DNA of 64,000 nucleotides, from contig NZ_JACHYJ010000006.1 in NCBI RefSeq assembly GCF_014192745.1, positions 186,001-250,000 on the forward strand, given 5' to 3'. A program made the position numbers and the translations under genes. This document shows positions 17,646 through 30,730 of this stretch, piece by piece (within the stretch, counting starts at the first letter, position 1; each line of letters opens with the position of its first letter). The notes beneath the pieces are model-generated. The model worked only from the letters and a program-made list of their open reading frames with translations. It ran no database searches and was not told the DNA's origin. This stretch comes from Luteimonas sp. RC10 (lineage in GTDB: Bacteria; Pseudomonadota; Gammaproteobacteria; Xanthomonadales; Xanthomonadaceae).

Positions 17646-17666
17646 GGTATCGGATTGGACGATACC
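17646..17666. promoter_or_regulatory. LysR-type box between LysR gene and bkd operon
   Basis: GGTATCG-gattgga-CGATACC is a perfect inverted repeat with 7-base arms containing the T-N11-A pattern (T50 to A62 in 176xx numbering). It is followed at 17668-17695 by an AT-rich stretch that stands out in this GC-rich DNA and probably holds promoter elements. The rest of the 314-base gap up to the bkd start (17939) has no gene I can support. Confidence 0.6.
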
Positions 17667-17752
17667 TCATAAAGAATTAAACAAATTTACGATAGCCGAG
17701 CGGCACCGTAGACTTCACGCTTGGCGGAATGCGGCGTGCCGCGCCCGCCTGA

Positions 17753-19189
<1,437 letters not shown>

Positions 19190-19190
19190 G

Positions 19191-20234
<1,044 letters not shown>

Positions 20235-20237
20235 GCG

Positions 20238-21590
20238 ATGGGACACCACGTCATCAAGATGCCGGACATCGGCGAGGGCATCGCCGAAGTCGAGCTGATC
20301 GCCTGGAAGGTCGAGGTCGGCGGTACCGTCGCCGAGGACGAAGTCGTGGCCGAGGTCATGACCGACAAGGCGATGGTCGAGATCCCCTCGCCCGTCGCCG
20401 GCACCGTGGTCTCGCTGGGCGGCCAGCCCGGCGAGATGATGGCCGTCGGCAGCGAACTGATCCGGCTCGAAGTCGAAGGCGCCGGCAATGTGAAGGCCGG
20501 CGCGGCGGCGCCCGAGGCACCGGCCGCCAAGCCTGCCGAACCGAAGGTCGACACGCCGAAGGCCGACACCCGAAAGGACGAGGCCGCCAAGCCCGCCCCG
20601 GCTGCCGAACCCAAGCCCGCGGCGCCTGCGAAGCCGGCCGCGCCGGCACCGGTCGCCAAGTCCGAAACGCGCGGCGCGGTGACCAATGGCGTGCTCGCCG
20701 CCGGCGAACAGCCGCTGGCCTCGCCGGCCGTGCGCCGCCGCGCCTGGGACCTGGGCATCGAGCTACGCTATGTGCCGGCCACCGGCCCGGGCGGCCGCAT
20801 CCTGCAGGCCGATCTCGACGCCTATGCCGCGGCTGGCGGCAAGGCCCAGCCGGTCGGTGGCGCGGCCTCGGGTGGCGGCTATGCGCGCCGCACCGGCGAG
20901 CAGCAGATCCCGATCATGGGCCTGCGCCGCAAGATCGCGCAGAAGATGCAGCAGTCGTGGTCGACCATTCCGCATATCACCTATGTGGAAGAGATCGACG
21001 TCACCGAGGTCGAGGCCTTGCGCGCCCAACTCAACGCGCGTTGGGGCAAGGAGCGCGGCAAGCTGACCCTGCTGCCGCTGCTGGCGCGTGCGGTGATCCT
21101 GGCCGCACGCGACTACCCGCAGATGAATGCCCGCTTCGACGACGAAGCCAACATCGTTACCCGCTATGAAGGCGTGCAGCTGGGCATCGCCACGCAGAGC
21201 GCGGTGGGCCTGTCGGTGCCGGTGGTCGCGCATGCCGAATCGCTGGACCTGTGGCAGACCGCCGGCGAGATCGCGCGTCTGGCCACGGCTGTGCGCGAAG
21301 GCAAGGCCACGCGCGAGGAACTGTCGGGCTCGACCATCACCATCAGCAGCCTCGGCCCGGTGGGCGGCGTGGTCTCCACGCCGATCATCAACCACCCGGA
21401 AGTGGCGATCGTCGGTGTCAACCGCATCATCGAACGGCCGATGTTCCAGAACGGCCAGGTGGTCGCGCGCAAGCTGATGAACCTGTCCTCGTCGTTCGAC
21501 CATCGCATCGTCGACGGCATGGACGCGGCCGAGTTCGTGCAGGCGATCCGGCGTCGCCTGGAAACCCCTGCCCTGCTGTTCGTGGAGTGA
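20238..21590 (+). CDS. bkdB: Dihydrolipoyl acyltransferase E2 of the branched-chain complex
   Basis: 450 residues. There is one lipoyl domain (about 1-80, lipoyl Lys in [12 protein letters not shown]), an Ala/Pro/Lys-rich flexible linker (about 90-145), a peripheral-subunit-binding domain ([27 protein letters not shown]) and the catalytic acyltransferase domain ending with the active-site block [16 protein letters not shown] (HxxxDG). It transfers the branched acyl group from E1 to CoA and forms the core of the complex. Domain order is complete. Confidence 0.93.
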   Translation: MGHHVIKMPDIGEGIAEVELIAWKVEVGGTVAEDEVVAEVMTDKAMVEIPSPVAGTVVSLGGQPGEMMAVGSELIRLEVEGAGNVKAGAAAPEAPAAKPAEPKVDTPKADTRKDEAAKPAPAAEPKPAAPAKPAAPAPVAKSETRGAVTNGVLAAGEQPLASPAVRRRAWDLGIELRYVPATGPGGRILQADLDAYAAAGGKAQPVGGAASGGGYARRTGEQQIPIMGLRRKIAQKMQQSWSTIPHITYVEEIDVTEVEALRAQLNARWGKERGKLTLLPLLARAVILAARDYPQMNARFDDEANIVTRYEGVQLGIATQSAVGLSVPVVAHAESLDLWQTAGEIARLATAVREGKATREELSGSTITISSLGPVGGVVSTPIINHPEVAIVGVNRIIERPMFQNGQVVARKLMNLSSSFDHRIVDGMDAAEFVQAIRRRLETPALLFVE

Positions 21591-21597
21591 GTGTCTG

Positions 21598-23004
<1,407 letters not shown>

Positions 23005-23012
23005 GTTCGCGC

Positions 23013-24110
23013 ATGACCACCGAGCCGATCCACACCTTCCGCATCGTTCCCTCGCAACAGGTCCGCCAGCAGGCCGACCGCGAAGCGATTCTCGCCGACC
23101 CGGGTTTCGGGACCCATTTCACCGACCACATGGTCGCGATCGACTGGACCGTCGAGGACGGCTGGCACGACGCGCACGTGCGGCCCTACGGCCCGCTGAC
23201 GTTCTCGCCGGCGGCCGCCGTGCTGCACTACGGCCAGGAGATCTTCGAAGGCATGAAGGCGTTCCGCCATGCCGACGGCTCGATCTGGACGTTCCGGCCC
23301 GACGCCAACGGCCGCCGCCTGCAGCACTCGGCGCGCCGCATGGCCCTGCCCGAACTGCCGGTGGATCTGTTCGTCGAGTCGATCCGCCAGCTGGTGCGCA
23401 CCGACCAGGCCTGGGTGCCGGGCGGCGGCGAGTCGAGCCTGTACATCCGGCCCTTCATGATCGCCAACGAGGATTTCCTCGGCGTGCGCCCGGCGCGTCG
23501 CGTGGCCTACTACGTGATCGCCAGCCCCGCCGGCGCCTACTTCAAGGGCGGCATCAAGCCGGTCTCGATCTGGCTGTCGCGCGACTACGCCCGCGCCGGT
23601 CGCGGCGGCACCGGCTCGGCCAAGTGCGGCGGCAACTACGCCGCCTCGCTGCTGCCCCAGCGCGAGGCCTACGACAATGGCTGCGCCCAGGTGCTGTTCC
23701 TGGACGCGGAGAGCAACACCTTCGTCGAGGAACTGGGCGGCATGAATGTGTTCCTGGTGCAGCGCGATGGCAGCGTGGTCACGCCGTCGCTGACCGGCAG
23801 CATCCTGGAAGGCATCACCCGCGACAGCGTGATCCAGTTGCTGCGCGACCACGGCCACACCGTGACCGAGCGCCGGGTCGAGATCGCCGAATGGATCGAC
23901 GGCGTGCGCTCGGGCGAGATCGCCGAGGTGTTCGCCTGCGGCACCGCCGCGAGCATCTCGCCGATCGGCGTGCTCAAGGGCCGCGACTTCGAGGTTGGCG
24001 ACGCCGAGGCCGATCCGGGTGCGGTCACGACCAAGATCCGGCAGGCGTTGCTGGACATCCAGTACGGCCGCGCGCCCGATCGGCACGGCTGGCTGACGCG
24101 CTTGGTCTGA
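23013..24110 (+). CDS. ilvE: Branched-chain amino acid aminotransferase
   Basis: 365 residues, PLP fold type IV. The block RGGTGSAKCGGNYAAS carries the PLP-binding Lys, and VEELGGMNVF and CGTAASISPIG are typical of the BCAT family closest to eukaryotic enzymes. It makes the 2-oxo acids that the preceding complex consumes, so the operon runs from amino acid to acyl-CoA. It starts eight bases after lpdA. The final residues of the operon are followed by a hairpin at 24134. Confidence 0.92.
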   Translation: MTTEPIHTFRIVPSQQVRQQADREAILADPGFGTHFTDHMVAIDWTVEDGWHDAHVRPYGPLTFSPAAAVLHYGQEIFEGMKAFRHADGSIWTFRPDANGRRLQHSARRMALPELPVDLFVESIRQLVRTDQAWVPGGGESSLYIRPFMIANEDFLGVRPARRVAYYVIASPAGAYFKGGIKPVSIWLSRDYARAGRGGTGSAKCGGNYAASLLPQREAYDNGCAQVLFLDAESNTFVEELGGMNVFLVQRDGSVVTPSLTGSILEGITRDSVIQLLRDHGHTVTERRVEIAEWIDGVRSGEIAEVFACGTAASISPIGVLKGRDFEVGDAEADPGAVTTKIRQALLDIQYGRAPDRHGWLTRLV

Positions 24111-24133
24111 GCCCGCGATCGCGACACGACACC

Positions 24134-24175
24134 CGGGCCTGCGATGCAGGCCCGCTCGTCGCGGCGATCCTTTTT
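24134..24175 (+). terminator. Putative terminator of the bkd operon
   Basis: A perfect 9-base stem CGGGCCTGC-GAT-GCAGGCCCG (24134-24154) starts 24 bases after the ilvE stop, with TTTTT at 24171-24175. The T-run is 16 bases from the stem, so it is not canonical. A second hairpin GCCGGCC-TCAT-GGCCGGC follows at 24205-24222. The two convergent genes end on either side, as expected for a termination region. Confidence 0.5.
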
Positions 24176-24300
24176 CAACGCAACAAGCGACGTCGACACG
24201 AACCGCCGGCCTCATGGCCGGCATTCGCATGCCCGCCTGCAATTGCTGTGAGCGGCGGGCGGCTGCCACGGGCGTCCAAGCGCCCGCGGCCACGAAGCCC

Positions 24301-26736
24301 TCAGGGCTCGACGCGCGTCTGTCCGAGCACCCAGGTCATGTCGGACAGGGACCAGGGCATCACGTCCGGCGCGCGCGGCGGCAGCGGCTCGGCATCCTGC
24401 GGCCAGCCGTCGATGCCCGCTGCGGCCTCGACCTCGACTGGGCCCGCAGTGGCCGGCCAACGTAGTTCGATCCCCTGCGCATCCGGCGCATGCCAGCGCA
24501 GGCGCGACCAGGTATCCGGCGTGTCCAGCAATGGCGCCGCTTCGCCCTGCAAGGTCACGCCGGGCACGACGGCCGCACTCTTGAGCAGCACCCGCAGGTC
24601 GCGGGTCGCGGCCGGCGCCTGCACGCGCAGCACGGTCTGGCCGGTCGCCGCATCGCGCGACTGCACAAACCGGATGGGTTCCGGCACCGCGATCGGTGCC
24701 GCCGGCGTCGCCCAGACATTGGCCAGGTCGACGGCCAGCAACGGACGCGGCGCCGGCGCCTCGCGATCGGCATGCAGCGCCGCGCGCACCCACGGCGACG
24801 GCGGCAATGCGCTGACGCGGTGGTACTGGCCCTGCGCCGGATCGGCGACGAACATCACCTGCGACAGCGCCGGGTAGCGCTGCCGATCCAGTCCGGGAAA
24901 CGCCGCCGCGGCCAGCACGCCGCTGGCCAGCAGCACGACGGCGAGCGGCACGACCGCGGGCCCACGCCGACCATCGGCGACTCGCAGCCACGGCAGCGCC
25001 AGCGCCGTCAGCCAGATCGCAGGGACCGCCAGCACTTCGGGCGTACCGAAGCCCACGGCATCGAACACCTGCAGCGCCAGGCCGAAGACATGCGCCAGCC
25101 CGTAGGCCGTGACCACCCCAGCCACCGCCACGCGCGCGGCCTGCAGCGGCCCATCGGCCGGCAGGCACCAGGCGACCACGGCCAGGCCCAGCAGCGGCCA
25201 CAGCAGCAACGGCGCCAGTTCCGGCGCGAACGCCTGCACCACCGCGCCCAGCAGGGCAAAGAACGCCAGCGCGCCCAGGCGCACCGCCTCGCCGCGGCGC
25301 AGGGTGCCGGCCACGGTCCAGGCCAGGCCCGCGACGACGACCCCGAGGCCCAGCGCGACCGGATCGAAGCCGCCGCGCAACGATGCGGCCGCACCCGCGA
25401 CCAGCGCGAGGAGTGCGAACGCCCGCCGGCCCACGCCGCCGGCGACGAGGCCGCCCAGCGCCAGCACGGTGGCGATCGACAGCAATCCTAAGCCGGCGGC
25501 CAGGGTCGGAAAGACCGCCAATAGATCGCGGTTGAGCAGCAGCGATGCGTCGCCGCCGCCGAGCAGGCGATACGCCAGACGGACTGCCAACGCCACCGCC
25601 AGCACCGTCAGAGGCGCAAGCGCCAGGCCGCTGGCGAGGCCCCGCCAGGCACCGTCGGCCCAGGCGGCGCGACGCGCGATCGCGACGATCGGCAATAGCG
25701 CCATCAGCCACAGCAACCAGCCCGACCAGGCCGGCAGCGCGATCATCCAACCCCCCGGAAGATCGCTGTAGACCAGGTCGGCATCGGCGGCCGGCAAGGT
25801 CGGCGACATGGCCAGGGTGCGCACCAGCGGCAGCACCTGCGCGCCCATGTGCTGGACGCTGCCCGGGTCGAGATCGTCGACCGTGGAACTCGCGGCGTGG
25901 TAGTCGAACAGGCCACCGAGGATCGCGAAATTGAGCCCGGGAATGCCGCGCTCGGCCGGCACCGTGAAATCGGTCCCGTTGGGCATGTAGCGATAGACGA
26001 AACCGGTCAGCGAGTTGCCGGCCGGCAGCGGCGCGCCAGCGGCGAAGGTGCGGATCAGGCCGGCGTTGCCTGGCCCGGTCTCGAACAACAAGGCACGGCC
26101 GCGGCTGCCGCGCGCCTCGAGATTGACCACGGTGCCGATCCGCTGCGCCAGCGGGTGTTCGGCGAAGAACGCGCGCGCGCCGAGCAACCCGGCTTCCTCG
26201 GCATCAGTGAACAGGAACACCACGTCGCGCTGGCGCGCGTCAGGCGCGATCGCGCGCGAGACCTCCAGCATCACCGCCACGCCCAGGCCGTCGTCGGCCG
26301 CGCCCGGCGAATTGGCGACGCTGTCGTAGTGCGCCATCATCATCACCGCAGGCAGGCTGCGGTCGCGTCCCGGCAGTACGGCGACGACGTTCTCGACATT
26401 GCCGCCGCGCAGATTGCGCAGGCGCGGATTGCGGTACTCGGCGAACGCGTGCGTGCGTTGCACCTCGACCTCGAGGCCAGCCTGGGTGAGCTGCGTGACC
26501 AGCCGGTCGCGGACCCGCGCCGCGGCCGCAGAGCCGGTGGGATGAGGTTCGGCGGCGATCCAGCGCAGATCCACCAACGCACGTGCCGCAGAAAAGTCCG
26601 AGACCGGAATGTCGGCCGGCTGCGGCGCCGGCGTCTGCGTCGCGCGCCAGGCCGCAATCCCCGCCACGGCGATACACACCAGCAGCAGCGGCAGCGACCA
26701 ACGGGCGATGCCGGACGTCGGTGCGGGCGTCTTCAT
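24301..26736 (-). CDS. M28 family metallopeptidase with large membrane domain
   Basis: 811 residues from MKTPAPTSGIARW; a farther upstream start would add 39 unlikely residues. Order: one N-terminal membrane helix, an M28 aminopeptidase domain (MAHYDSVANSPGAADDGLG with His and bridging Asp; FTDAEEAGLLG with the catalytic Glu pair; FDYHAASSTVDD with the last His), then about eight to nine membrane helices and a soluble C-terminal domain. This is the layout of eukaryotic vacuolar membrane protease (Ermp1/Pff1) relatives in bacteria. The peptidase should face the periplasm and trim peptides. It is convergent with the bkd operon. Confidence 0.87.
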   Translation of the reverse strand: MKTPAPTSGIARWSLPLLLVCIAVAGIAAWRATQTPAPQPADIPVSDFSAARALVDLRWIAAEPHPTGSAAAARVRDRLVTQLTQAGLEVEVQRTHAFAEYRNPRLRNLRGGNVENVVAVLPGRDRSLPAVMMMAHYDSVANSPGAADDGLGVAVMLEVSRAIAPDARQRDVVFLFTDAEEAGLLGARAFFAEHPLAQRIGTVVNLEARGSRGRALLFETGPGNAGLIRTFAAGAPLPAGNSLTGFVYRYMPNGTDFTVPAERGIPGLNFAILGGLFDYHAASSTVDDLDPGSVQHMGAQVLPLVRTLAMSPTLPAADADLVYSDLPGGWMIALPAWSGWLLWLMALLPIVAIARRAAWADGAWRGLASGLALAPLTVLAVALAVRLAYRLLGGGDASLLLNRDLLAVFPTLAAGLGLLSIATVLALGGLVAGGVGRRAFALLALVAGAAASLRGGFDPVALGLGVVVAGLAWTVAGTLRRGEAVRLGALAFFALLGAVVQAFAPELAPLLLWPLLGLAVVAWCLPADGPLQAARVAVAGVVTAYGLAHVFGLALQVFDAVGFGTPEVLAVPAIWLTALALPWLRVADGRRGPAVVPLAVVLLASGVLAAAAFPGLDRQRYPALSQVMFVADPAQGQYHRVSALPPSPWVRAALHADREAPAPRPLLAVDLANVWATPAAPIAVPEPIRFVQSRDAATGQTVLRVQAPAATRDLRVLLKSAAVVPGVTLQGEAAPLLDTPDTWSRLRWHAPDAQGIELRWPATAGPVEVEAAAGIDGWPQDAEPLPPRAPDVMPWSLSDMTWVLGQTRVEP

Positions 26737-26836
26737 GCCGCGCACCGCCGACGATGCACTGAGGCCTTTTCCGACAGGACGGGCGCCGACATGCGGCAGG
26801 CAACGATCACAGGCATGACGACGCTCCTCGAGGACG

Positions 26837-26890
26837 GGCTTGCAGGATTGCAAGCCGTTCTCCGATGTGTCAAATGATTTTCCGATCAGG
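26837..26890. promoter_or_regulatory. Regulatory region upstream of M28 peptidase
   Basis: GGCTTGCA-GGAT-TGCAAGCC (26837-26856) is a perfect 8-base-arm palindrome. Immediately beyond it are GTTCTCCGAT (26857-26866) and ATTTTCCGATCAGG (26877-26890), the latter differing by one base from the motif at 1774 and 16510. The block sits 100-150 bases upstream of the peptidase start (26736). A further partial match TTTTCCGACAGG lies at 26767-26778. Confidence 0.5.
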
Positions 26891-26978
26891 CGAATCCAAT
26901 GTGCCCGATCGGCGAACGCGCGCGCCGCCGGCGCTGCGCATCGCCGCAGCCCCGCTCACAATGCGCCACGCGGATCGC

Positions 26979-27884
26979 TCAGTCGGCGGCGCCGTTGGCC
27001 AGTGCCACCGCTGCCAGCTTGCTCGCGGGCCGCCGTCCCAGCGCCTCGCCGATCCACAGCGCGGTGCGGGTCACCGCGTCGCGATCGACCCCGGTCTCCA
27101 GCCCCAGCCCCTCGAGCATGTACAGCAGGTCCTCGGTCGCCAGATTGCCGCTGGCGCCCTTCGCGTACGGACAGCCCCCCAGGCCACCGACCGCGCTGTC
27201 GACCACGCGCACGCCCGCTTCCAGACACGTCAGCACATTCGCCAGCGCCTGTCCGTAGGTGTCGTGGAAGTGCACCGCCAGCTGCGGCATCGGCACGACT
27301 TGCGCGCAGGCCAGCAGCATCTCGCGGGCCTTGGCCGGCGTGCCGACACCGATGGTGTCGCCAAGCGAGATCTCGTCGCAGCCCATCGCGTGCAAGGCAC
27401 CGGCCACACGCACCACGTCGCGCACCGGCACCGCCCCCTGATAGGGACAGCCGAGGACCGTCGACACGTAGCCGCGCACTGACACCCCGGCCGCACGTGC
27501 CTGTTCGACCACCGGCTCAAGGCGCGCCAGCGAGCCGTCGACATCGATGTTGGTGTTCTTCAGATTGAACGCGTCCGACGCCGCGGTGAACACCGCGATA
27601 TGGCGCTCGCCCATCGCCATCGCACGCGCCAGGCCCTTGTCGTTGGGCACCAGCACCGGATAGGCGACGCCCTCGCGGCGGGTGATGCCGGCCAGCACGT
27701 CCTCGGCATCGGCCAATTGCGGCACCCATTTCGGGCTGACGAAGCTGGTCGCCTCGACGACCGGAAAGCCGCAGGCCGACAGCCGGTCGATCAACGCGAT
27801 CTTGGTCGCCGTCGGCACCTGCGCTTTTTCGTTCTGCAGCCCATCGCGCGGGCCTACCTCGACGACACGGACCACATCGCGCAT
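26979..27884 (-). CDS. mvaB: Hydroxymethylglutaryl-CoA lyase
   Basis: 301 residues. It splits HMG-CoA to acetyl-CoA and acetoacetate, the last step of leucine breakdown. The N-terminal EVGPRDGLQNE, the catalytic segment VSTVLGCPYQG, HFHDTYGQALAN with the metal-binding His pair, and GGLGGCPYAKGASGN with the active-site Cys are all present. The ATG at 27884 overlaps the carboxylase stop by one base (TGATG); a GTG one codon earlier is also in frame. Often called liuE or hmgL in this context. Confidence 0.93.
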   Translation of the reverse strand: MRDVVRVVEVGPRDGLQNEKAQVPTATKIALIDRLSACGFPVVEATSFVSPKWVPQLADAEDVLAGITRREGVAYPVLVPNDKGLARAMAMGERHIAVFTAASDAFNLKNTNIDVDGSLARLEPVVEQARAAGVSVRGYVSTVLGCPYQGAVPVRDVVRVAGALHAMGCDEISLGDTIGVGTPAKAREMLLACAQVVPMPQLAVHFHDTYGQALANVLTCLEAGVRVVDSAVGGLGGCPYAKGASGNLATEDLLYMLEGLGLETGVDRDAVTRTALWIGEALGRRPASKLAAVALANGAAD

Positions 27885-29923
27885 CACGGCTTCTCTTCGT
27901 CAGCGGTCACGAAATCTACCAGCACCGCGCCATCGGCGACCAGATCGCCGGGCTTGGCCAGGAACGCCTCGACCACGCCGTCGTGGGGCGCCTGCAGCGT
28001 GTGCTCCATCTTCATCGCTTCCATCACCAGCAGCGGCGTGCCCTTGGCGATCGGCGTGCCGAGCGGTGCCAGCAGTTCGACGATGCGCCCGGGCATCGGC
28101 GCAACCACCGCGCCGGCGTGCGCTTCGGCGCCGGCGTGGCGATGCAGCGGATCGACGTGCTCGAACACGAACCGGTCCGCGCCGCGGTACAGCACGACCT
28201 GCGCACCGACCATGTGGACGTCCACGCTGCTGCGCACGCCGTCGAGTGAGACCGTCAGTGTCGGCGCCGTCCAGTCGACGCTCGCCGTCTGCGTCGAGGC
28301 GCCGTCGAAACCGATCGCGACCTGGTCGCCCTGCGGCTGCAGCGCGAGCCGGCGGGTCTCGCCGCCCGCCGACAGCTCGATCCACTGCGGCGCAGCCGCG
28401 CCGAGCCGCCAGCCATCCTGCGCCCAAGGCGACGCCTCCGTCGCCGACGACGCCGCGCGGCGCTGCGTCCAGACGCCGAGCGCGGCCAGCAGCCACGCCG
28501 TGTCGTCGGCCTCGGGCAATGGCGCCAGCAGGTGGTCGATCTCGCGCGCGACCAGGCCGGTTTCCAGGCGCGCGGCGGAGAAATCCGCTTGCCGCGCCAG
28601 CCGCCCGAGAAACACCGCATTGGTGGTCACGCCGACCACGCGTACCGCGTCGATCGCCTGACGCAGGCGCTGCAGCGCCCGCGGCCGGTCCTCGTCCCAG
28701 ACGATCAGCTTGGCGATCATCGGGTCGTACCAGGGACTGATCGCGTCGCCCTGCTCCACCCCGGTATCGATGCGTACGTGGGCGCTGGTTTCTGGGAACT
28801 GCATGACCTGCAAGGTGCCGGTCGAAGGCAGGAAGCCCTTGAGCGCGTCTTCGGCATACAGCCGTGCCTCGATCGCATGGCCGCGATGGCGGATCTGGTC
28901 CTGGCGCAGCGGCAGCGGCTGGCCGGCGGCCACCCGCAGCTGCCATTCGACCAGATCGATGCCGGTGACCAATTCGGTGACCGGGTGCTCGACCTGCAGG
29001 CGGGTGTTCATTTCCATGAAATGGAACTCGCCAGCGCCGTCGCCCGACCCGCGGCTCTCGCCGACGATGAACTCGATCGTGCCGGCACCGACGTAGTCGA
29101 CCGCACGCGCGGCGGCGATCGCAGCCTGCGCCATCGCCTCGCGCTGTGCATCGCCCAGCGCCGGTGCGGGCGCTTCCTCCAACACCTTCTGGTGACGGCG
29201 TTGCACCGAGCAGTCGCGTTCGAACAGATGCACGACGTTGCCGTGGCGGTCGCCGAACACCTGGATCTCCACGTGCCGCGGCCGCACGATGTAGCGCTCG
29301 ATCAGCACCCGCGCATCGCCGAATGCACTCTCGGCCTCGCGCTGGCACGACTGCAACGCCGCGGCGAAGTCCTCGGGCTTGTCGACCAGGCGCATGCCCT
29401 TGCCGCCACCGCCGGCGCTGGCCTTGATCAGCACCGGATAGCCGATGCCGTCTGCCTCGCGCTGCAGCAGCGCCGGGTCCTGATCGGCGCCGTGATAGCC
29501 CGGCGTCACCGGCACGCCGGCCGCCTGCATCAGCGCCTTGGCCTCGCGCTTGTCGCCCATCGCCTGGATCGAGGCCGGACTGGGGCCGATGAACACCACG
29601 CCGGCATCGGCGCAGGCCTGGGCGAACGCGGCGTTCTCGGACAGGAAGCCGTAGCCGGGATGGATCGCCTGGGCGCCAGTACGGCGCGCGGCATCCAGCA
29701 AGCGGTCGCTGCGCAGGTAGCTCTCGCGCGCGGCGGCCGGCCCGATGTGCACCGCCTGGTCGGCCAGGCGCACATGACGCGCAGTGCGGTCGGCATCCGA
29801 GTACACCGCGACGGTGCGAATGCCCAGGCGGCGACAGGTGGCGATGATCCGGCAGGCGATCTCGCCGCGGTTGGCGATCAGCACCTTGTCGAACAGCGCC
29901 GCTTCGGAAGTTCCAGTGCTCAT
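27884..29923 (-). CDS. liuD: 3-methylcrotonyl-CoA carboxylase biotin-containing subunit
   Basis: 679 residues: biotin carboxylase domain (FDKVLIANRGEIACRII; HPGYGFLSENAAFA; ATP-grasp GGGGKGMRL; EMNTRLQVEHPVTE), a BT linker domain, and a C-terminal biotinyl domain with VMEAMKMEHTLQAP, whose second Met-flanked Lys takes biotin. It carboxylates biotin for LiuB. It overlaps the next upstream gene (hydratase) by four bases. Length is normal for the family. Confidence 0.94.
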   Translation of the reverse strand: MSTGTSEAALFDKVLIANRGEIACRIIATCRRLGIRTVAVYSDADRTARHVRLADQAVHIGPAAARESYLRSDRLLDAARRTGAQAIHPGYGFLSENAAFAQACADAGVVFIGPSPASIQAMGDKREAKALMQAAGVPVTPGYHGADQDPALLQREADGIGYPVLIKASAGGGGKGMRLVDKPEDFAAALQSCQREAESAFGDARVLIERYIVRPRHVEIQVFGDRHGNVVHLFERDCSVQRRHQKVLEEAPAPALGDAQREAMAQAAIAAARAVDYVGAGTIEFIVGESRGSGDGAGEFHFMEMNTRLQVEHPVTELVTGIDLVEWQLRVAAGQPLPLRQDQIRHRGHAIEARLYAEDALKGFLPSTGTLQVMQFPETSAHVRIDTGVEQGDAISPWYDPMIAKLIVWDEDRPRALQRLRQAIDAVRVVGVTTNAVFLGRLARQADFSAARLETGLVAREIDHLLAPLPEADDTAWLLAALGVWTQRRAASSATEASPWAQDGWRLGAAAPQWIELSAGGETRRLALQPQGDQVAIGFDGASTQTASVDWTAPTLTVSLDGVRSSVDVHMVGAQVVLYRGADRFVFEHVDPLHRHAGAEAHAGAVVAPMPGRIVELLAPLGTPIAKGTPLLVMEAMKMEHTLQAPHDGVVEAFLAKPGDLVADGAVLVDFVTADEEKP

Positions 29924-30708
29924 CGAGCGTCCTTTGCGCGGCGTGCGGACAGGAAGGCGTCCAGACGGCTGCGCGCTTCGTCGGTGGCGCGGATGTCGGC
30001 GATCCGCAGTGCAGTGTCGGCGATCAGCGCATCGCCGATGGTCTGGCCATCGAGATCACGGATCAGCCGCTTGGATTCGGCTTGCGCATTCGGGCCGCCC
30101 TGGGCCAGCGCCTGCACCAGCGTCTCGACGGCGACATCGAGCGCGTCGTCGGCGACGACTTCGTGCACCAGCCCGATGTCGCGGGCCTTGGCCGGCTGGA
30201 TCAGTTCGGCGGTCAGGAAGTAGCGCGCCGCCTGCCGCGGGCCGATCGCGCGCAGCACGTACGGCCCGATCGTGGCCGGGATCAGGCCGAACTTGACCTC
30301 GGAGGTCGCGAACACCGCCTTGTCGCTGGCGACCGCGATGTCGCAGGCCGCGACCAGCCCGAGCCCGCCGCCGATCGCCGCCCCGTGCACCCGGGCGATG
30401 GTCGGCTTCGGCAGTTCGGCCAGGCGCCGCAGCATGCGCGCCAATGCCTCGGCCTCGTCGCGATTGCGCGCGACATCGTAGTCGGCGGCGCGGCGCATCC
30501 AGTCGAGGTCGGCACCGGCCGAGAAACTGCGGCCGCGGCCGGCCAGCACGACGACACGCACCTCGTCGTCGGCGCCCAGCGCCTGTAGGCCGCGGTCGAT
30601 CGCCTCGATCAGGTGCTCGTCGAAGGCGTTGTGACGCTCGGGGCGATCCATCCACAGGGTCGCCACAGCGCCCTGACGCACGATCGCGATGTTCGGTGTG
30701 TCGGTCAT
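29920..30708 (-). CDS. liuC: Methylglutaconyl-CoA hydratase (crotonase family)
   Basis: 262 residues of the enoyl-CoA hydratase fold: DRPERHNAFDEHLIEAI, AGRGRSFSAGADLDWM (oxyanion hole) and HGAAIGGGLGLVAACDIAVAS. It hydrates 3-methylglutaconyl-CoA to HMG-CoA. Assignment among crotonases rests on its place between the two carboxylase genes in a leucine operon. It overlaps liuD by four bases. Confidence 0.9.
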   Translation of the reverse strand: MTDTPNIAIVRQGAVATLWMDRPERHNAFDEHLIEAIDRGLQALGADDEVRVVVLAGRGRSFSAGADLDWMRRAADYDVARNRDEAEALARMLRRLAELPKPTIARVHGAAIGGGLGLVAACDIAVASDKAVFATSEVKFGLIPATIGPYVLRAIGPRQAARYFLTAELIQPAKARDIGLVHEVVADDALDVAVETLVQALAQGGPNAQAESKRLIRDLDGQTIGDALIADTALRIADIRATDEARSRLDAFLSARRAKDAR

Positions 30709-30730
30709 TGCGTGTCCTCGTCGCGCCCGG

